The notes under the pieces: model-generated
The model's input: only the letters and a program-made list of their open reading frames with translations
The model's database searches: none
What the model was told of the DNA's origin: nothing
Part shown: positions 33,636 through 42,617 of the stretch, piece by piece
Position numbering within the stretch: the first letter of the stretch is position 1
Layout: the number at the start of each line of letters is the position of its first letter
Program-made: the position numbers and the translations under genes
NCBI RefSeq assembly: GCF_030273315.1
Contig: NZ_CP127174.1
Location: 124,001-188,000, forward strand
Length of the DNA stretch: 64,000 nt
Direction: 5' to 3'
Origin: Natrialbaceae archaeon AArc-T1-2
GTDB taxonomy: Archaea; Halobacteriota; Halobacteria; Halobacteriales; Natrialbaceae

Positions 33636-34388
33636 TTACTCGTCTTCTTCTTCTTCTTCGGCCAGCAGTTCGTTCTCGACGAGGTACTCCTCGATTCGGT
33701 CACGATCGAACTGCTCGAAGGATTCGGTCTCCGCATCGACCGTCGCCAGGCCCACTTCTTCGGGCAATAGCGACTCCTCGTTGACCGATGCGAGGGCATC
33801 GAGAGCGAGAGCGATTCCGCCGTCTAAGTCCGCTCCTTCCTCGTAGTTGTCCTCGAGGTAGTTCTGGAGTTCGCCGCGGTCGGCACCGACGGCGAGCGCC
33901 TTCCACTCGTAGGGCGTCCCCGACGGATCAGTCTCGAACAGACGCGGCTCGCCGTTCTCGATGCCGCCGACGATCAGCGCGACGCCGAACGGCCGCGCCC
34001 CGCCAACCTGGGTGTACTGCTGGATGTGGTCGGTGACGTTTTTCGTCAGCGTCTCGACGCCGATCGGCTCGCCGTAGCGAAGCTGGTTGACCTGTGCCTG
34101 TCGTCGCGCGAAGTCGATCAGCTGGCGAGCGTCGGCGACGTGGCCCGCGCTCGCGATGCCGATGTGATCGTCCGCCTTGTGAATCTTCTCGACGCTCGAG
34201 TCCTCGAGCAGCGGCGATGGGACGCGTTTGTCGACTGCGAGGACGACTCCACCGGCGGTTCGAATCCCGATACTGGCAGTCCCGCGTTTGACCGCCTCGC
34301 GGGCGTACTCCACCTGGTAGAGTCGACCGTCAGGTGAGAAGATCGTGATGCCGCGGTCGTACGCCTGCTGTTGGGCTTGTCCCTGCAT
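33636..34388 (-). CDS. psmA: Proteasome alpha subunit
   Basis: A 250-residue 20S proteasome alpha subunit. The N-terminal helix signature [20 protein letters not shown], the [11 protein letters not shown] strand pair and [14 protein letters not shown] are characteristic. It forms the outer rings and gate of the 20S particle. The C-terminus is an acidic stretch (LAEEEEEDE) rather than a HbYX-type end. It lies four bases after rnp2 in the conserved RNase P/proteasome/SBDS block. Confidence 0.95.
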   Translation of the reverse strand: MQGQAQQQAYDRGITIFSPDGRLYQVEYAREAVKRGTASIGIRTAGGVVLAVDKRVPSPLLEDSSVEKIHKADDHIGIASAGHVADARQLIDFARRQAQVNQLRYGEPIGVETLTKNVTDHIQQYTQVGGARPFGVALIVGGIENGEPRLFETDPSGTPYEWKALAVGADRGELQNYLEDNYEEGADLDGGIALALDALASVNEESLLPEEVGLATVDAETESFEQFDRDRIEEYLVENELLAEEEEEDE

Positions 34389-34392
34389 AGTA

Positions 34393-34872
34393 TCACGTTA
34401 AATCGAGGTCTGTCGCGCCCGCGAACGTATCATCGAGTCGCACATCTGCGGATCCAGCGCGCACGACTGCGACTCGGTCCTCGTTCCCGAACACGACGTT
34501 TCTCTCCTCTGGGACTTGCCCGCCCCGTCCTAAATACTTTTCTTCAGCGGCACGGATCGTGCCACTGATACCGCGGACGACGAGTCCAACGGGATCGCCG
34601 TCTACCTCGTCGACGCAGGCGATCGCTGCCCGTGCAGCCTCGGTCTCCCCGCGGCGGACCCGTACGAGCGCCTCGCCGACGCCGTCTGCAAACGCGAAGT
34701 CGACGACGCGAAGATCCGCGTCGGCGCTTCCCGGATCGCCCAGCAGGTTCTGGCCAGCGTACCAGAGTTCCCGCTGGAACGATCGCCGATCGAGGTCGGC
34801 GTCCGGCCACGCCTCGATCCCGACCGCGAGATAGCGCCACCGCGGCCGGAGGTGTTTCGGCAAGTGTTTCAT
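34393..34872 (-). CDS. rnp2: RNase P protein component 2 (Pop5)
   Basis: A 159-residue archaeal Pop5/Rpp14-type subunit of RNase P, which trims the 5' leader of tRNA precursors. The opening MKHLPKHLRPRWRYLAVGI and the middle strand pair VDFAFADGVGEALVRVRRGE fit the family; the C-terminal third (EERNVVFGNEDRVA onward) is a haloarchaeal extension. It lies 78 bases downstream of rnp3 and four before psmA. Confidence 0.92.
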   Translation of the reverse strand: MKHLPKHLRPRWRYLAVGIEAWPDADLDRRSFQRELWYAGQNLLGDPGSADADLRVVDFAFADGVGEALVRVRRGETEAARAAIACVDEVDGDPVGLVVRGISGTIRAAEEKYLGRGGQVPEERNVVFGNEDRVAVVRAGSADVRLDDTFAGATDLDLT

Positions 34873-34950
34873 CCGTCGGTCGTGACCGCGTATCTCGAGC
34901 TGTCGGACTCGGTGTCAGTATCTGTCTCGTCGAAGCAGACTGTCCCTCTC

Positions 34951-35661
34951 TTACCGTTTCTTTTCATGTCGACCACGTTCGACCCCGGGCTCAATGAACG
35001 ACTCGGAGTGGACGTGACGATTGCGTTCGGCGAGCCGTCCCCACTCGGTCAATCCCCGCTCGACCCACTCACTCGAGAAACCGATCTGCTCGCCGAGTGC
35101 ACGAAGCTCCCGTGGGGCGCGAAGTTCGAGGTGAGAACGCGGTCTGGCGCTGACGACGTACGGCGCGTCGTAGTAGTCGACGATCTCGGCGAGCTTGCGA
35201 AGCGACTGCAGGGCGCGTACGCGTCGACCACCGCTTTCACGCAGAACGGACGAGAGATCGAACTCGATCCGAACGCCGTTCGCTACCGCAGATTTTGCCA
35301 GCACGTGGTTGAAATCGCCCTCGCCGGCCATCGGTCGTGCGAGCACGTCGACCTTGTCGTTTTCGACGGCAAACCGATTCACCGCCGCCGTGTCGCCCCG
35401 GACGGCGACGATCGTCCGCGAGCTCCGGACGTTGCCGACCGACCCGCCTGCCGTCCGGGGATCGGTGGCGCAAATCTCGACGCCGTCGACGACGTCGACG
35501 TCGTAGGTATCACGGACATCCTCGCCGGTCGGGCCGTCGCCGTCGGTCGCGTCCGCGCCGTTCCGGACGACCACGCCATCGAACCCGTACTCGGCCGCCG
35601 TCTTCGCGAGTCTCGCGACCGTACTCTCTCCGTCAGGGTGGGCGTGGACGCCCTCGTACAT
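34951..35661 (-). CDS. rnp3: RNase P protein component 3 (Rpp30)
   Basis: A 236-residue Rpp30 homologue with the PHP-like TIM-barrel fold: MYEGVHAHPDGEST at the start, VNRFAVENDKVDVLARPM in the middle and the end of the barrel at DAPYVVSARPRSHLELRAPRE (split for length). It binds the RNase P RNA specificity region together with Rpp21. It is the first gene in the rnp3-rnp2-psmA-sbds block. Confidence 0.9.
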   Translation of the reverse strand: MYEGVHAHPDGESTVARLAKTAAEYGFDGVVVRNGADATDGDGPTGEDVRDTYDVDVVDGVEICATDPRTAGGSVGNVRSSRTIVAVRGDTAAVNRFAVENDKVDVLARPMAGEGDFNHVLAKSAVANGVRIEFDLSSVLRESGGRRVRALQSLRKLAEIVDYYDAPYVVSARPRSHLELRAPRELRALGEQIGFSSEWVERGLTEWGRLAERNRHVHSESFIEPGVERGRHEKKR

Positions 35662-35724
35662 ACGCGACCGGTGGTGGTGTCGAAACTTGGTGGTTGCGAC
35701 TCGAACTCGTCTTGCTGACGTCGA

Positions 35725-36543
35725 TCAGTTCAGAATCGATTGCGCGACGGTTGCGAGCTGGCTGTTGTCGGCGTCGCGAAGCCGTTCGTCGCCGATCTTC
35801 AGGCGGAGTCGCGGCCGACCGACGTCGATCGGGACCTTCTCGGTATCGAGCAGCCCCATGTCCTCGAGTTTGGTCTTGGTCCGAGAGAACGTCGCCTTGC
35901 TGGCGATCCCGACGTCTTCACCCCACTTGCTGATATCGTACAGCAACGCTTCGTTTTTCGCGGCGACGAGCAGCGAGATGGTGACTTCGTCGAGGCCCTC
36001 GCCGTCGCCGCGAGCGGTCTCGAGCGAACTCAGGATTGCGGTGAAGTCGTCCTCGGCCTCGCCGCTGATCTCCGTTGCGAGCGTTTCCTGGACCCGAGAG
36101 ATCGGCGGTGTCCGGAGATTGAACGACGCCGCGTCCTCCCAGCGATGTTCGTAGGTATCGTAGGCGGCGTCGACGAACCCCTCGTCGTCCGTGGCGAGAC
36201 CGCCGACGCGGTCGCCGGCGTGGACGACGGCGACGACGTTCGACTCGGTAACCAGAAGCGAGTTTTCGGGCGCTTCCTCGAGCGTCCGAAGCGAGAGCGT
36301 GCCGTCGGCGATGAGATCGGCGGCGTTGCTGGCGACGATGAAATCGGCCATGACGTCTTTGATCGTACGCTCGTCTGCGAGCATGTGTACCGTCGGAAGC
36401 TCGCCGTCGAACTCGGTCGCGACGCTGACGAACTCCTCGATAGCGTCCCACGACGGATTCACCATGTACACGTCACCAGCCGCCTCCTCGAGTACTGACT
36501 CGAGTATATCGTCAATCTGGTGATTTAGTAAATTCGAGTCCAT
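35725..36543 (-). CDS. TbsP-like transcriptional regulator (DUF5821 type)
   Basis: A 272-residue protein that resembles, from memory, the haloarchaeal regulator TbsP/DUF5821 linked to glycolytic gene control. Residues 1-115 are an alpha/beta domain (DVYMVNPSWDAIEEFV; ADFIVASNAADLIADGTLSL), and residues about 190-250 are a winged helix (ISLLVAAKNEALLYDISKW, then GIASKATFSRTKTKLEDMGL). Its upstream region has an AT-rich palindrome, TATACGTATA, at 36564-36573, where a leaderless TATA/operator would be. The targets are unknown here. Confidence 0.7.
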   Translation of the reverse strand: MDSNLLNHQIDDILESVLEEAAGDVYMVNPSWDAIEEFVSVATEFDGELPTVHMLADERTIKDVMADFIVASNAADLIADGTLSLRTLEEAPENSLLVTESNVVAVVHAGDRVGGLATDDEGFVDAAYDTYEHRWEDAASFNLRTPPISRVQETLATEISGEAEDDFTAILSSLETARGDGEGLDEVTISLLVAAKNEALLYDISKWGEDVGIASKATFSRTKTKLEDMGLLDTEKVPIDVGRPRLRLKIGDERLRDADNSQLATVAQSILN

Positions 36544-36977
36544 CTATCTACAGAAGTAAACGATATACGTATACTTAATTTTGTTGGCCGGCACCGTTCC
36601 GGAACTTCGAATCGGGATCGATCAGACGTGATTTAATCGACTGTGTCACAATATAACAATACCGATCGTCACAATCGAAGTAGTGTTCCACTTGAATACT
36701 TCTCCTATCGCAATATTTTCTCTTCAACCCGTACTAATTACTGCTCGTATAGATATGGAAATAGTTATCAGTTCGAACTTTCAACACTATCCCGAATGAG
36801 AACTAATCACGGCCGATCCGTGAACTACCGGATGAGGCTGCACCGTCTCGCTCTCAGATCGAGCGAATCGGCGACCAGCGCGAAGGGTGTAAGCTCCTAC
36901 AGCGGTCCGTAGCGGCGGATACTCGAGAGCGGTCAGACGTCCCGAAGTACCGGCCGAGAAGTGAAACCAGCGTGCCA
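36544..36977. other. AT-rich intergenic region with the TbsP-like gene promoter
   Basis: About 430 bases without a credible gene. The half near 36544-36780 is AT-rich, unlike the flanks, and includes the palindrome TATACGTATA (36564-36573) about 25 bases from the TbsP-like start. The remainder (36790-36977) has no recognisable feature. Confidence 0.6.
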
Positions 36978-39032
36978 CTAGAGGCGATGACACAGCACCG
37001 TCGACCAGTATAGCTCGCCGTCGTAGACGACCGGAAGCTTCGTCTCCTCGAGAAACGCCACGAGCTGGTCGCGATCGAGGGTGAATCGGGAGGGAGTCCC
37101 ACAGAGATATGCGTCACGGTTCGGTTCGATATGCGGGAAGTAGTACTCGCCTGTGGTGCGAGTCGAATAACACTCGAGCGTGAGCTCGAACCGGTCGTCC
37201 GCGAGCCGGGTTACGCGACCGGTCGTGGGGAGACGGGTGTCGCCCTGTATGAGCGAGTGGGTGCCGTCGCCGACGACGGTGTAGTCCTTTCCCATCAGGA
37301 TGCGTCTGCGCGCCAGCCCGAGTGCGCGTTCGATGCTAAAGCCGTGAACCAGGAGCTTGGCGAACGTCGAGCCGACCGTCAGAGCGTGATCGTCGAGCAC
37401 CGGTGCGACCGTCACCGCACCGGCGACGCTTCCCTTCTCGACGAGGCGTAGGCCCTCGTAAAACGACCCGCAGGCGTTGAGGAAGAACGTCTGGGCGGTA
37501 CACTCCGCGAGACTGCTCGTCGACAGGTAGCCGTCCGGACAGCGCAGTCCGTCGGCCTCGCAGTGACCGACGTAGTGAACGAAGTCGTACTCGGATTCGA
37601 ATACGCGCGCGAGCGCGGCCGTATCGAGCGACTCCTCGACGGTCAGTTCGATCGATCGTTCGCAGGCCCGTTTTCGGCAGGTCGAGACGACGTCTCTGTG
37701 TTCCGGGGCCATCTCCGGCTCGTTCAACACCGCACAGATCGACGTCGCGTCGGTCGTCCGCTCAAGGTACGCAAAGCGGTTGTGATACGACGTCACCGAC
37801 GCCTTGAAGACGTCGATCGGAACGCCGTCTGCGAGCCAGCCGTGTACCCGTCCCGTCTTGAGGTCGGGATCGACGACGTCGACGGACGGAACGCGTCCGG
37901 TACCGGTCTGTCGTCCCCGGTAATGAGCCTCGATAGATCGATCGACCAGGTCTCGCCCGTCGAGCCTGGACGTCCGCGGCGTGAACACGAGGCTCAGTCG
38001 GTCGAGCAGAAACGGCAACGCCTCGACGGTCGCAGGTTCGGGCGCGACGTACGTCGAGAGATGCCACTCCGGAAGGTGAGACGCGATCGATTCGAGCGGC
38101 GTCTCGAGGTAGGCGTCGAGACGCTCCGCCGGCGACGCCGTGTAGAGAGCATCGGCGTCGAGGTCGTGACTCTCGAGCAACGCCACTTCCGCAAGGCGCG
38201 TACCGTACGGCCCCGCGTTGCGAACGAGGCAGTCGAGTCCGAAGACGACCCGGAGCAACCGCTCGATGTCTCCCTCGAGCGACGGCATCGACGACAGCCG
38301 GCACTCGAGTCCTACAGCAGGGGCCCGAAGCGTCGGAGTGGTTCCTGGGTCGGTTCGGACCGACGCCCCGAGATAGTACGCAAGCGGTGCGATGACGAAC
38401 AGCGGTTCATACGCGGGTGGGACGATCAGCTCGATTCCCGTCTCGGCAGTCTCTGTCCGGATCCGATCGGGAACGTCGAGAGCGTCGCCGGGTTCAAACA
38501 GCGGTGGATGCCCTCGAAGTGTCGGATAGCTCCGATCCGGACCGTCGGTCTTGTGTGCCGCCCCGCTGTGTGTGATCGCCGTCGCTAGAGCTGCGGGATC
38601 GGGCGGGACGACGATTGCCCCGGTAGGTGACCGCTGGCGGCTACGAAAACCGATCGTCGTTCGTCGCCGCTCGGGAAACGAGACGACGACGCTGTCGAAG
38701 CCGTCGGTCTTCCGGACGGTCGCCGCGCCGGTGAACCGGAGGTACGTCTTGATCCCGGTGTCGACGTCGACGACGTACTCGTCGGACGGCAGCGACAGCG
38801 GCTCCCCGCCCGGATCTAGCTCGTACTGCCGGTCGCGCGCGAACGAGCTGGCGTAGACGACAGTGTGTGGAAACCGAAGCTCGCTTGTGGTCACCGTGAC
38901 GGCGTCGTCGACCGGCCGTCCGACGTCCGAGTCGGTGTCGTCGACGACGAGCTCGTCACCCCGAACGTGTAGCTCCGCGTTGTCGGCGTCGACGACACGA
39001 AGCTGATCACCCCGTAGCTCCCACTCGATCAT
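36978..39032 (-). CDS. CHAT-domain (caspase-like) protein
   Basis: A 684-residue protein with a CHAT-type protease domain at the C-terminal side (about residues 400-600). The dyad is visible: His in FVHYVGHCEADG (about H490) and Cys in FFLNACGSFYEG (about C521), followed by AVTVAPVLDDHALTVGSTFAKLL and ERALGLARRRILMG, typical of CHAT/caspase-like C-terminal helices. The first 400 residues form a large unassigned region, and the end a beta-rich tail. No TPR repeats are seen. ATG 39032 is preferred over GTG 39053, as an AT-rich TTAACATA sits about 27 bases upstream. Confidence 0.75.
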   Translation of the reverse strand: MIEWELRGDQLRVVDADNAELHVRGDELVVDDTDSDVGRPVDDAVTVTTSELRFPHTVVYASSFARDRQYELDPGGEPLSLPSDEYVVDVDTGIKTYLRFTGAATVRKTDGFDSVVVSFPERRRTTIGFRSRQRSPTGAIVVPPDPAALATAITHSGAAHKTDGPDRSYPTLRGHPPLFEPGDALDVPDRIRTETAETGIELIVPPAYEPLFVIAPLAYYLGASVRTDPGTTPTLRAPAVGLECRLSSMPSLEGDIERLLRVVFGLDCLVRNAGPYGTRLAEVALLESHDLDADALYTASPAERLDAYLETPLESIASHLPEWHLSTYVAPEPATVEALPFLLDRLSLVFTPRTSRLDGRDLVDRSIEAHYRGRQTGTGRVPSVDVVDPDLKTGRVHGWLADGVPIDVFKASVTSYHNRFAYLERTTDATSICAVLNEPEMAPEHRDVVSTCRKRACERSIELTVEESLDTAALARVFESEYDFVHYVGHCEADGLRCPDGYLSTSSLAECTAQTFFLNACGSFYEGLRLVEKGSVAGAVTVAPVLDDHALTVGSTFAKLLVHGFSIERALGLARRRILMGKDYTVVGDGTHSLIQGDTRLPTTGRVTRLADDRFELTLECYSTRTTGEYYFPHIEPNRDAYLCGTPSRFTLDRDQLVAFLEETKLPVVYDGELYWSTVLCHRL

Positions 39033-39222
39033 GTGATTACCGGGAGATACCACTGTATGTTAATTCTACTGGTAATTGTCTAAAACATACCGCACAGCGT
39101 TCCGTACTGACGAGACGGACTATCGGCTCGCCGAGTTCGTCGTGGCGTCTCTAGTCGGACGACTGAATCGCGTGTCGACGCTCTGTGGCCTCGATCGTCC
39201 TGGTTTGTCGTGGAAAGGTACA

Positions 39223-39230
39223 CTTATACT
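39223..39230 (+). promoter_or_regulatory. TATA box of glyA
   Basis: CTTATACT lies 26 bases before the ATG at 39253 and supports that start over an upstream in-frame codon at 39076. Confidence 0.6.
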
Positions 39231-39252
39231 TCGCCCTGACCCCACGTCGAAC

Positions 39253-40497
39253 ATGGAACACGAGCACGTCCGGGAGGTCGACCCGGCAGTCGCCGATGCA
39301 CTAGAGGGCGAGGTAGACCGACAGCGCGAGACGCTCCAGATGATCGCAAGCGAGAACCACGTCAGCCGTGCCGTTCTCGATGCACAGGGCAGCGCCCTGA
39401 CGAACAAGTACGCCGAGGGGTATCCCGGCGAACGCTACTACGGCGGCTGCGAATACGCCGACGACGTCGAACAGCTCGCGATCGACCGCGCGACAGAGCT
39501 GTTCGGTGCCGAACACGTCAACGTCCAGCCTCACTCGGGGACGCAGGCGAACCAGGCGGTCTACTTCGCTATGCTCGAGCCCGGCGATAAGATCCTCTCG
39601 CTCGATCTGAACCACGGCGGCCATCTCAGCCACGGTCATCCGGCGAACTTCACGGGTCAGCTCTACGAGGTCGAACAGTACGAGGTCGACCCAGAGACGG
39701 GCTATCTCGACTACGACGGCCTCGCCGACCACGCCGCCGAGTTCGATCCCGACATCATCGTCTCGGGCTACTCCGCGTATCCACGTGAGATCGAGTGGGA
39801 GCGCATCCAGGCAGCCGCCGACGACGTCGATGCCTTACACCTCGCGGACATCGCCCACATCACCGGCCTCGTCGCTGCGGACGTCCACCCCTCGCCCGTC
39901 GGCGTCGCCGACTTCGTCACTGGCAGCACGCACAAGACGATTCGTGCCGGCCGCGGTGGCATCGTCATGACGAGCGAGGAGTACGCCGACGACGTCGACG
40001 CGGCGGTGTTCCCCGGCGGACAGGGCGGCCCGCTCATGCACAACATCGCCGGCAAAGCGGTCGGCTTCAAGGAGGCCCTCGAGCCCGACTTTACCGAGTA
40101 CGCCGAACAGACCGTCGAGAACGCGAAAGCCCTGGGTGAGACGCTTTCCGACCACGGCCTCTCGCTCGTCTCCGACGGCACCGACAACCACCTCGTGCTG
40201 GTCGACCTTCGGGAGTCCCACCCCGACACGAGCGGTGGCGACGCGGAAGTCGCGCTCGAGGAGGCCGGTATCGTTCTCAACGCCAACACGGTCCCCGGCG
40301 AGACGCGCAGTCCGTTCGACCCGAGTGGCATCCGCGCCGGCACGCCCGCACTGACGACCCGTGGCTTCGATGAGGACGCGATCCGGACGGTCGGAGACTG
40401 TATCGCACGCGTCATCGACGCGCCCGACGACGAGGACGTGAAATCGGACGTCGGCGAGACGGTGTCGGAGCTGTGCCAGGAGTTCCCGCTGTACTGA
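39253..40497 (+). CDS. glyA: Serine hydroxymethyltransferase
   Basis: A 414-residue SHMT. It interconverts serine and glycine with transfer of a one-carbon unit to the folate/pterin carrier. Clear motifs are the QTLQMIASENHVSRAV opening region, NKYAEGYPGERYYGGCEY, the PLP lysine in VTGSTHKTIRAGRGG and GGPLMHN. The length is standard. It lies just upstream of a membrane-protein gene and folD, forming a one-carbon neighbourhood. Confidence 0.96.
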   Translation: MEHEHVREVDPAVADALEGEVDRQRETLQMIASENHVSRAVLDAQGSALTNKYAEGYPGERYYGGCEYADDVEQLAIDRATELFGAEHVNVQPHSGTQANQAVYFAMLEPGDKILSLDLNHGGHLSHGHPANFTGQLYEVEQYEVDPETGYLDYDGLADHAAEFDPDIIVSGYSAYPREIEWERIQAAADDVDALHLADIAHITGLVAADVHPSPVGVADFVTGSTHKTIRAGRGGIVMTSEEYADDVDAAVFPGGQGGPLMHNIAGKAVGFKEALEPDFTEYAEQTVENAKALGETLSDHGLSLVSDGTDNHLVLVDLRESHPDTSGGDAEVALEEAGIVLNANTVPGETRSPFDPSGIRAGTPALTTRGFDEDAIRTVGDCIARVIDAPDDEDVKSDVGETVSELCQEFPLY

Positions 40498-40699
40498 CCG
40501 AACCGGACGTCACGCCGTTTCGCGTCCACTCACGGCGGCCGGTCGAGGCGTCGACGCCACCGGAACCTCTCGTTACGACCGCCCGACTCGAGACGGACCG
40601 TCGCTACGATCGACTTCCGAAATACGGGGAGAACGCACGTCGGCAGGCGTAACGGTTATTGACCAGCCAATCGATGGTAAGAATTGTCACACCATTCCG

Positions 40700-41611
40700 A
40701 TGACGACGTACTACTCACGACGCTCGCCGCGGTTCGATTCCGACCTCGCATGCACCGGAATCGAGTGCTCGTTTACGAGCGCGGTCGACTATCTGTTGGT
40801 ACTTCTGTGGATCGGCGCGATCGGGTTCGTGCTCGCGACGTTGCTTTACCTTCCTCGCGCGCGTTCGGTCTGTGAGGAAGAACGCGAACGGACCGAAGAG
40901 GAAGCCCGGGCCTTCGGACGGTTCGTCGGTCGAGTCGCCGAGATCGACGCTACGCCGACGCCGAACGGGCCGGCACAAGCGACAGCCGGTACTGTCGCCA
41001 CGTCGTTCGCCCAACGCGGCGACGACCAGGGACTGCGCGAGATCCGACGCGCCTACCGGGAGACGGTCATGTCCGTCTCCCACTACGATCAGGAGTACGG
41101 CGAATCGCTCACCAAGAACGTAACCGAGGAGTTCGACCCTGAGGTCGCAACGGTCGTCACGAACGGCGATCGGGTAACGCCACAGCTGAAGGATGCGATC
41201 GTCGATCGGGCGATCGATGCACGGGACCGTCGCGAGGACTTTCTCGGCGTGTTATCGCGCGAAGCCAGCGCACTCGAGGACGCCCGTCGTTCGCTCGAGG
41301 ACGTCGATTCGACGCTGGAACGGCTCGACGAACGTCCCTTGCCCGATCGCTCCTACGACGACCTCGAGGCGACCTGGCACCAGTTGTGCGACCTCGAGCG
41401 TCGTCTCGAGACGCTGCTTGCCGACCGCCAGGAGCGACTCCGCTCGAGCGGCGGAAGCGGTCTTCGCTTTGCCGACTCGATCGCGATGTACGCCTACCTG
41501 TATCAGCCGCTGTCGGTCGACTATCCGGTACTCGCCGACGGGACACGCCTGCTCGAGGACGTGACGACGGCGCAACGTCGCGTCGCCCGGTCGCTTTCGT
41601 GTCGGGCCTGA
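40700..41611 (+). CDS. One-span membrane protein with coiled coil (DUF7260-like)
   Basis: A 303-residue protein resembling, from memory, the haloarchaeal family labelled DUF7260. A single membrane helix (residues 29-50, YLLVLLWIGAIGFVLATLLY) follows a short outside start; the rest is cytoplasmic and helical, with coiled-coil segments (RARSVCEEERERTEEEARAF; SREASALEDARRSLEDVDST). Function unknown. It lies between glyA and folD in the same direction. Confidence 0.72.
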   Translation: MTTYYSRRSPRFDSDLACTGIECSFTSAVDYLLVLLWIGAIGFVLATLLYLPRARSVCEEERERTEEEARAFGRFVGRVAEIDATPTPNGPAQATAGTVATSFAQRGDDQGLREIRRAYRETVMSVSHYDQEYGESLTKNVTEEFDPEVATVVTNGDRVTPQLKDAIVDRAIDARDRREDFLGVLSREASALEDARRSLEDVDSTLERLDERPLPDRSYDDLEATWHQLCDLERRLETLLADRQERLRSSGGSGLRFADSIAMYAYLYQPLSVDYPVLADGTRLLEDVTTAQRRVARSLSCRA

Positions 41612-41693
41612 ACCGGGTCCGGCGCACTCGAGTGACCACGTTCGTGCATACTGAGCCTGCTCCCGAGACGAATCTATACACGAATCCGCGGCG

Positions 41694-41700
41694 CTTAAGG
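41694..41700 (+). promoter_or_regulatory. TATA-like box of folD
   Basis: CTTAAGG lies about 27 bases before the ATG at 41724. A second AT-rich word, ATCTATAC (41672-41679), is further upstream. Confidence 0.5.
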
Positions 41701-41723
41701 GAGTCGCAGCCGCCCGTTCGACC

Positions 41724-42617
41724 ATGACCGAGATCATCGACGGGAACGCAGTCGCCGGCGACATCCGTGACGAGCTCACGGACGCGATCGAGACGCTCGC
41801 CGACGCGGGCGCACGCCCGGGACTCGCCACGGTGCTCATGGGTGACGACCCCGCGAGCCAGACGTACGTGAACATGAAACAGCGCGATTGCGAGGAGGTC
41901 GGCATCGAGAGCCACCACGTCGACGTCGACGGCGACGCCGATCCCGAGGTGCTGTACGACGCCATCGAGGAGCTCAACGACGATCCCGCCATCCACGGCT
42001 ACATCGTCCAGGCCCCCGTCCCGGACCACGTCGACTACCGCGAGGTCATCCGCCGGGTCGACCCGCTGAAAGACGTCGACGGCTTCCACCCCGAGAACGT
42101 CGGCCGGCTCGTCGCCGGCGAGGCCCGCTTCCGGCCCTGTACCCCACACGGCGTCCAGAAGCTGCTCGAGGCCGCAGACGTCGCAACCGAGGGCGCGGAC
42201 GTGACGATCGTCGGCCGGTCGAACATCGTCGGCAAGCCGCTTGCCAACCTCCTCCTCCAGAAGGCCGACGACGGCAACGCCACGGTGACGGTCTGTCACT
42301 CCCGGACCGAGGACCTCGCGACGAAGACCCGCACCGCGGACGTCGTCGTCGCCGCCGCGGGCGTCCCCGAGTTCATCGACGGCTCGATGATCGGCGAGGA
42401 CGCGGTCGTGATCGACGTCGGCGTCAACCGCGTCGACGCGGAGACGGAGAAGGGGTACGAACTCGTCGGCGACGTCGAGTTCGAGAGCGCGAAGGAGACC
42501 GCGAGCGCGATCACCCCCGTCCCCGGCGGCGTCGGTCCGATGACGCGGGCGATGTTGCTCTACAACACCGTCAAGGCCGCCAGCCTCCAGGAGGACGTCG
42601 CCGTCGAGCTACCCTGA
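41724..42617 (+). CDS. folD: Methylenetetrahydrofolate dehydrogenase/cyclohydrolase
   Basis: A 297-residue FolD, with both dehydrogenase and cyclohydrolase activity on methylene/methenyl-tetrahydrofolate. Motifs: HGYIVQAPVP in place of the usual GxxVQxPLP, PCTPHGVQKLLEAA, and the nucleotide-binding VGRSNIVGKPLANLL. The C-terminal PVPGGVGPMTRAMLL is textbook. It overlaps the convergent gene on the other strand by nine bases. Confidence 0.95.
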   Translation: MTEIIDGNAVAGDIRDELTDAIETLADAGARPGLATVLMGDDPASQTYVNMKQRDCEEVGIESHHVDVDGDADPEVLYDAIEELNDDPAIHGYIVQAPVPDHVDYREVIRRVDPLKDVDGFHPENVGRLVAGEARFRPCTPHGVQKLLEAADVATEGADVTIVGRSNIVGKPLANLLLQKADDGNATVTVCHSRTEDLATKTRTADVVVAAAGVPEFIDGSMIGEDAVVIDVGVNRVDAETEKGYELVGDVEFESAKETASAITPVPGGVGPMTRAMLLYNTVKAASLQEDVAVELP

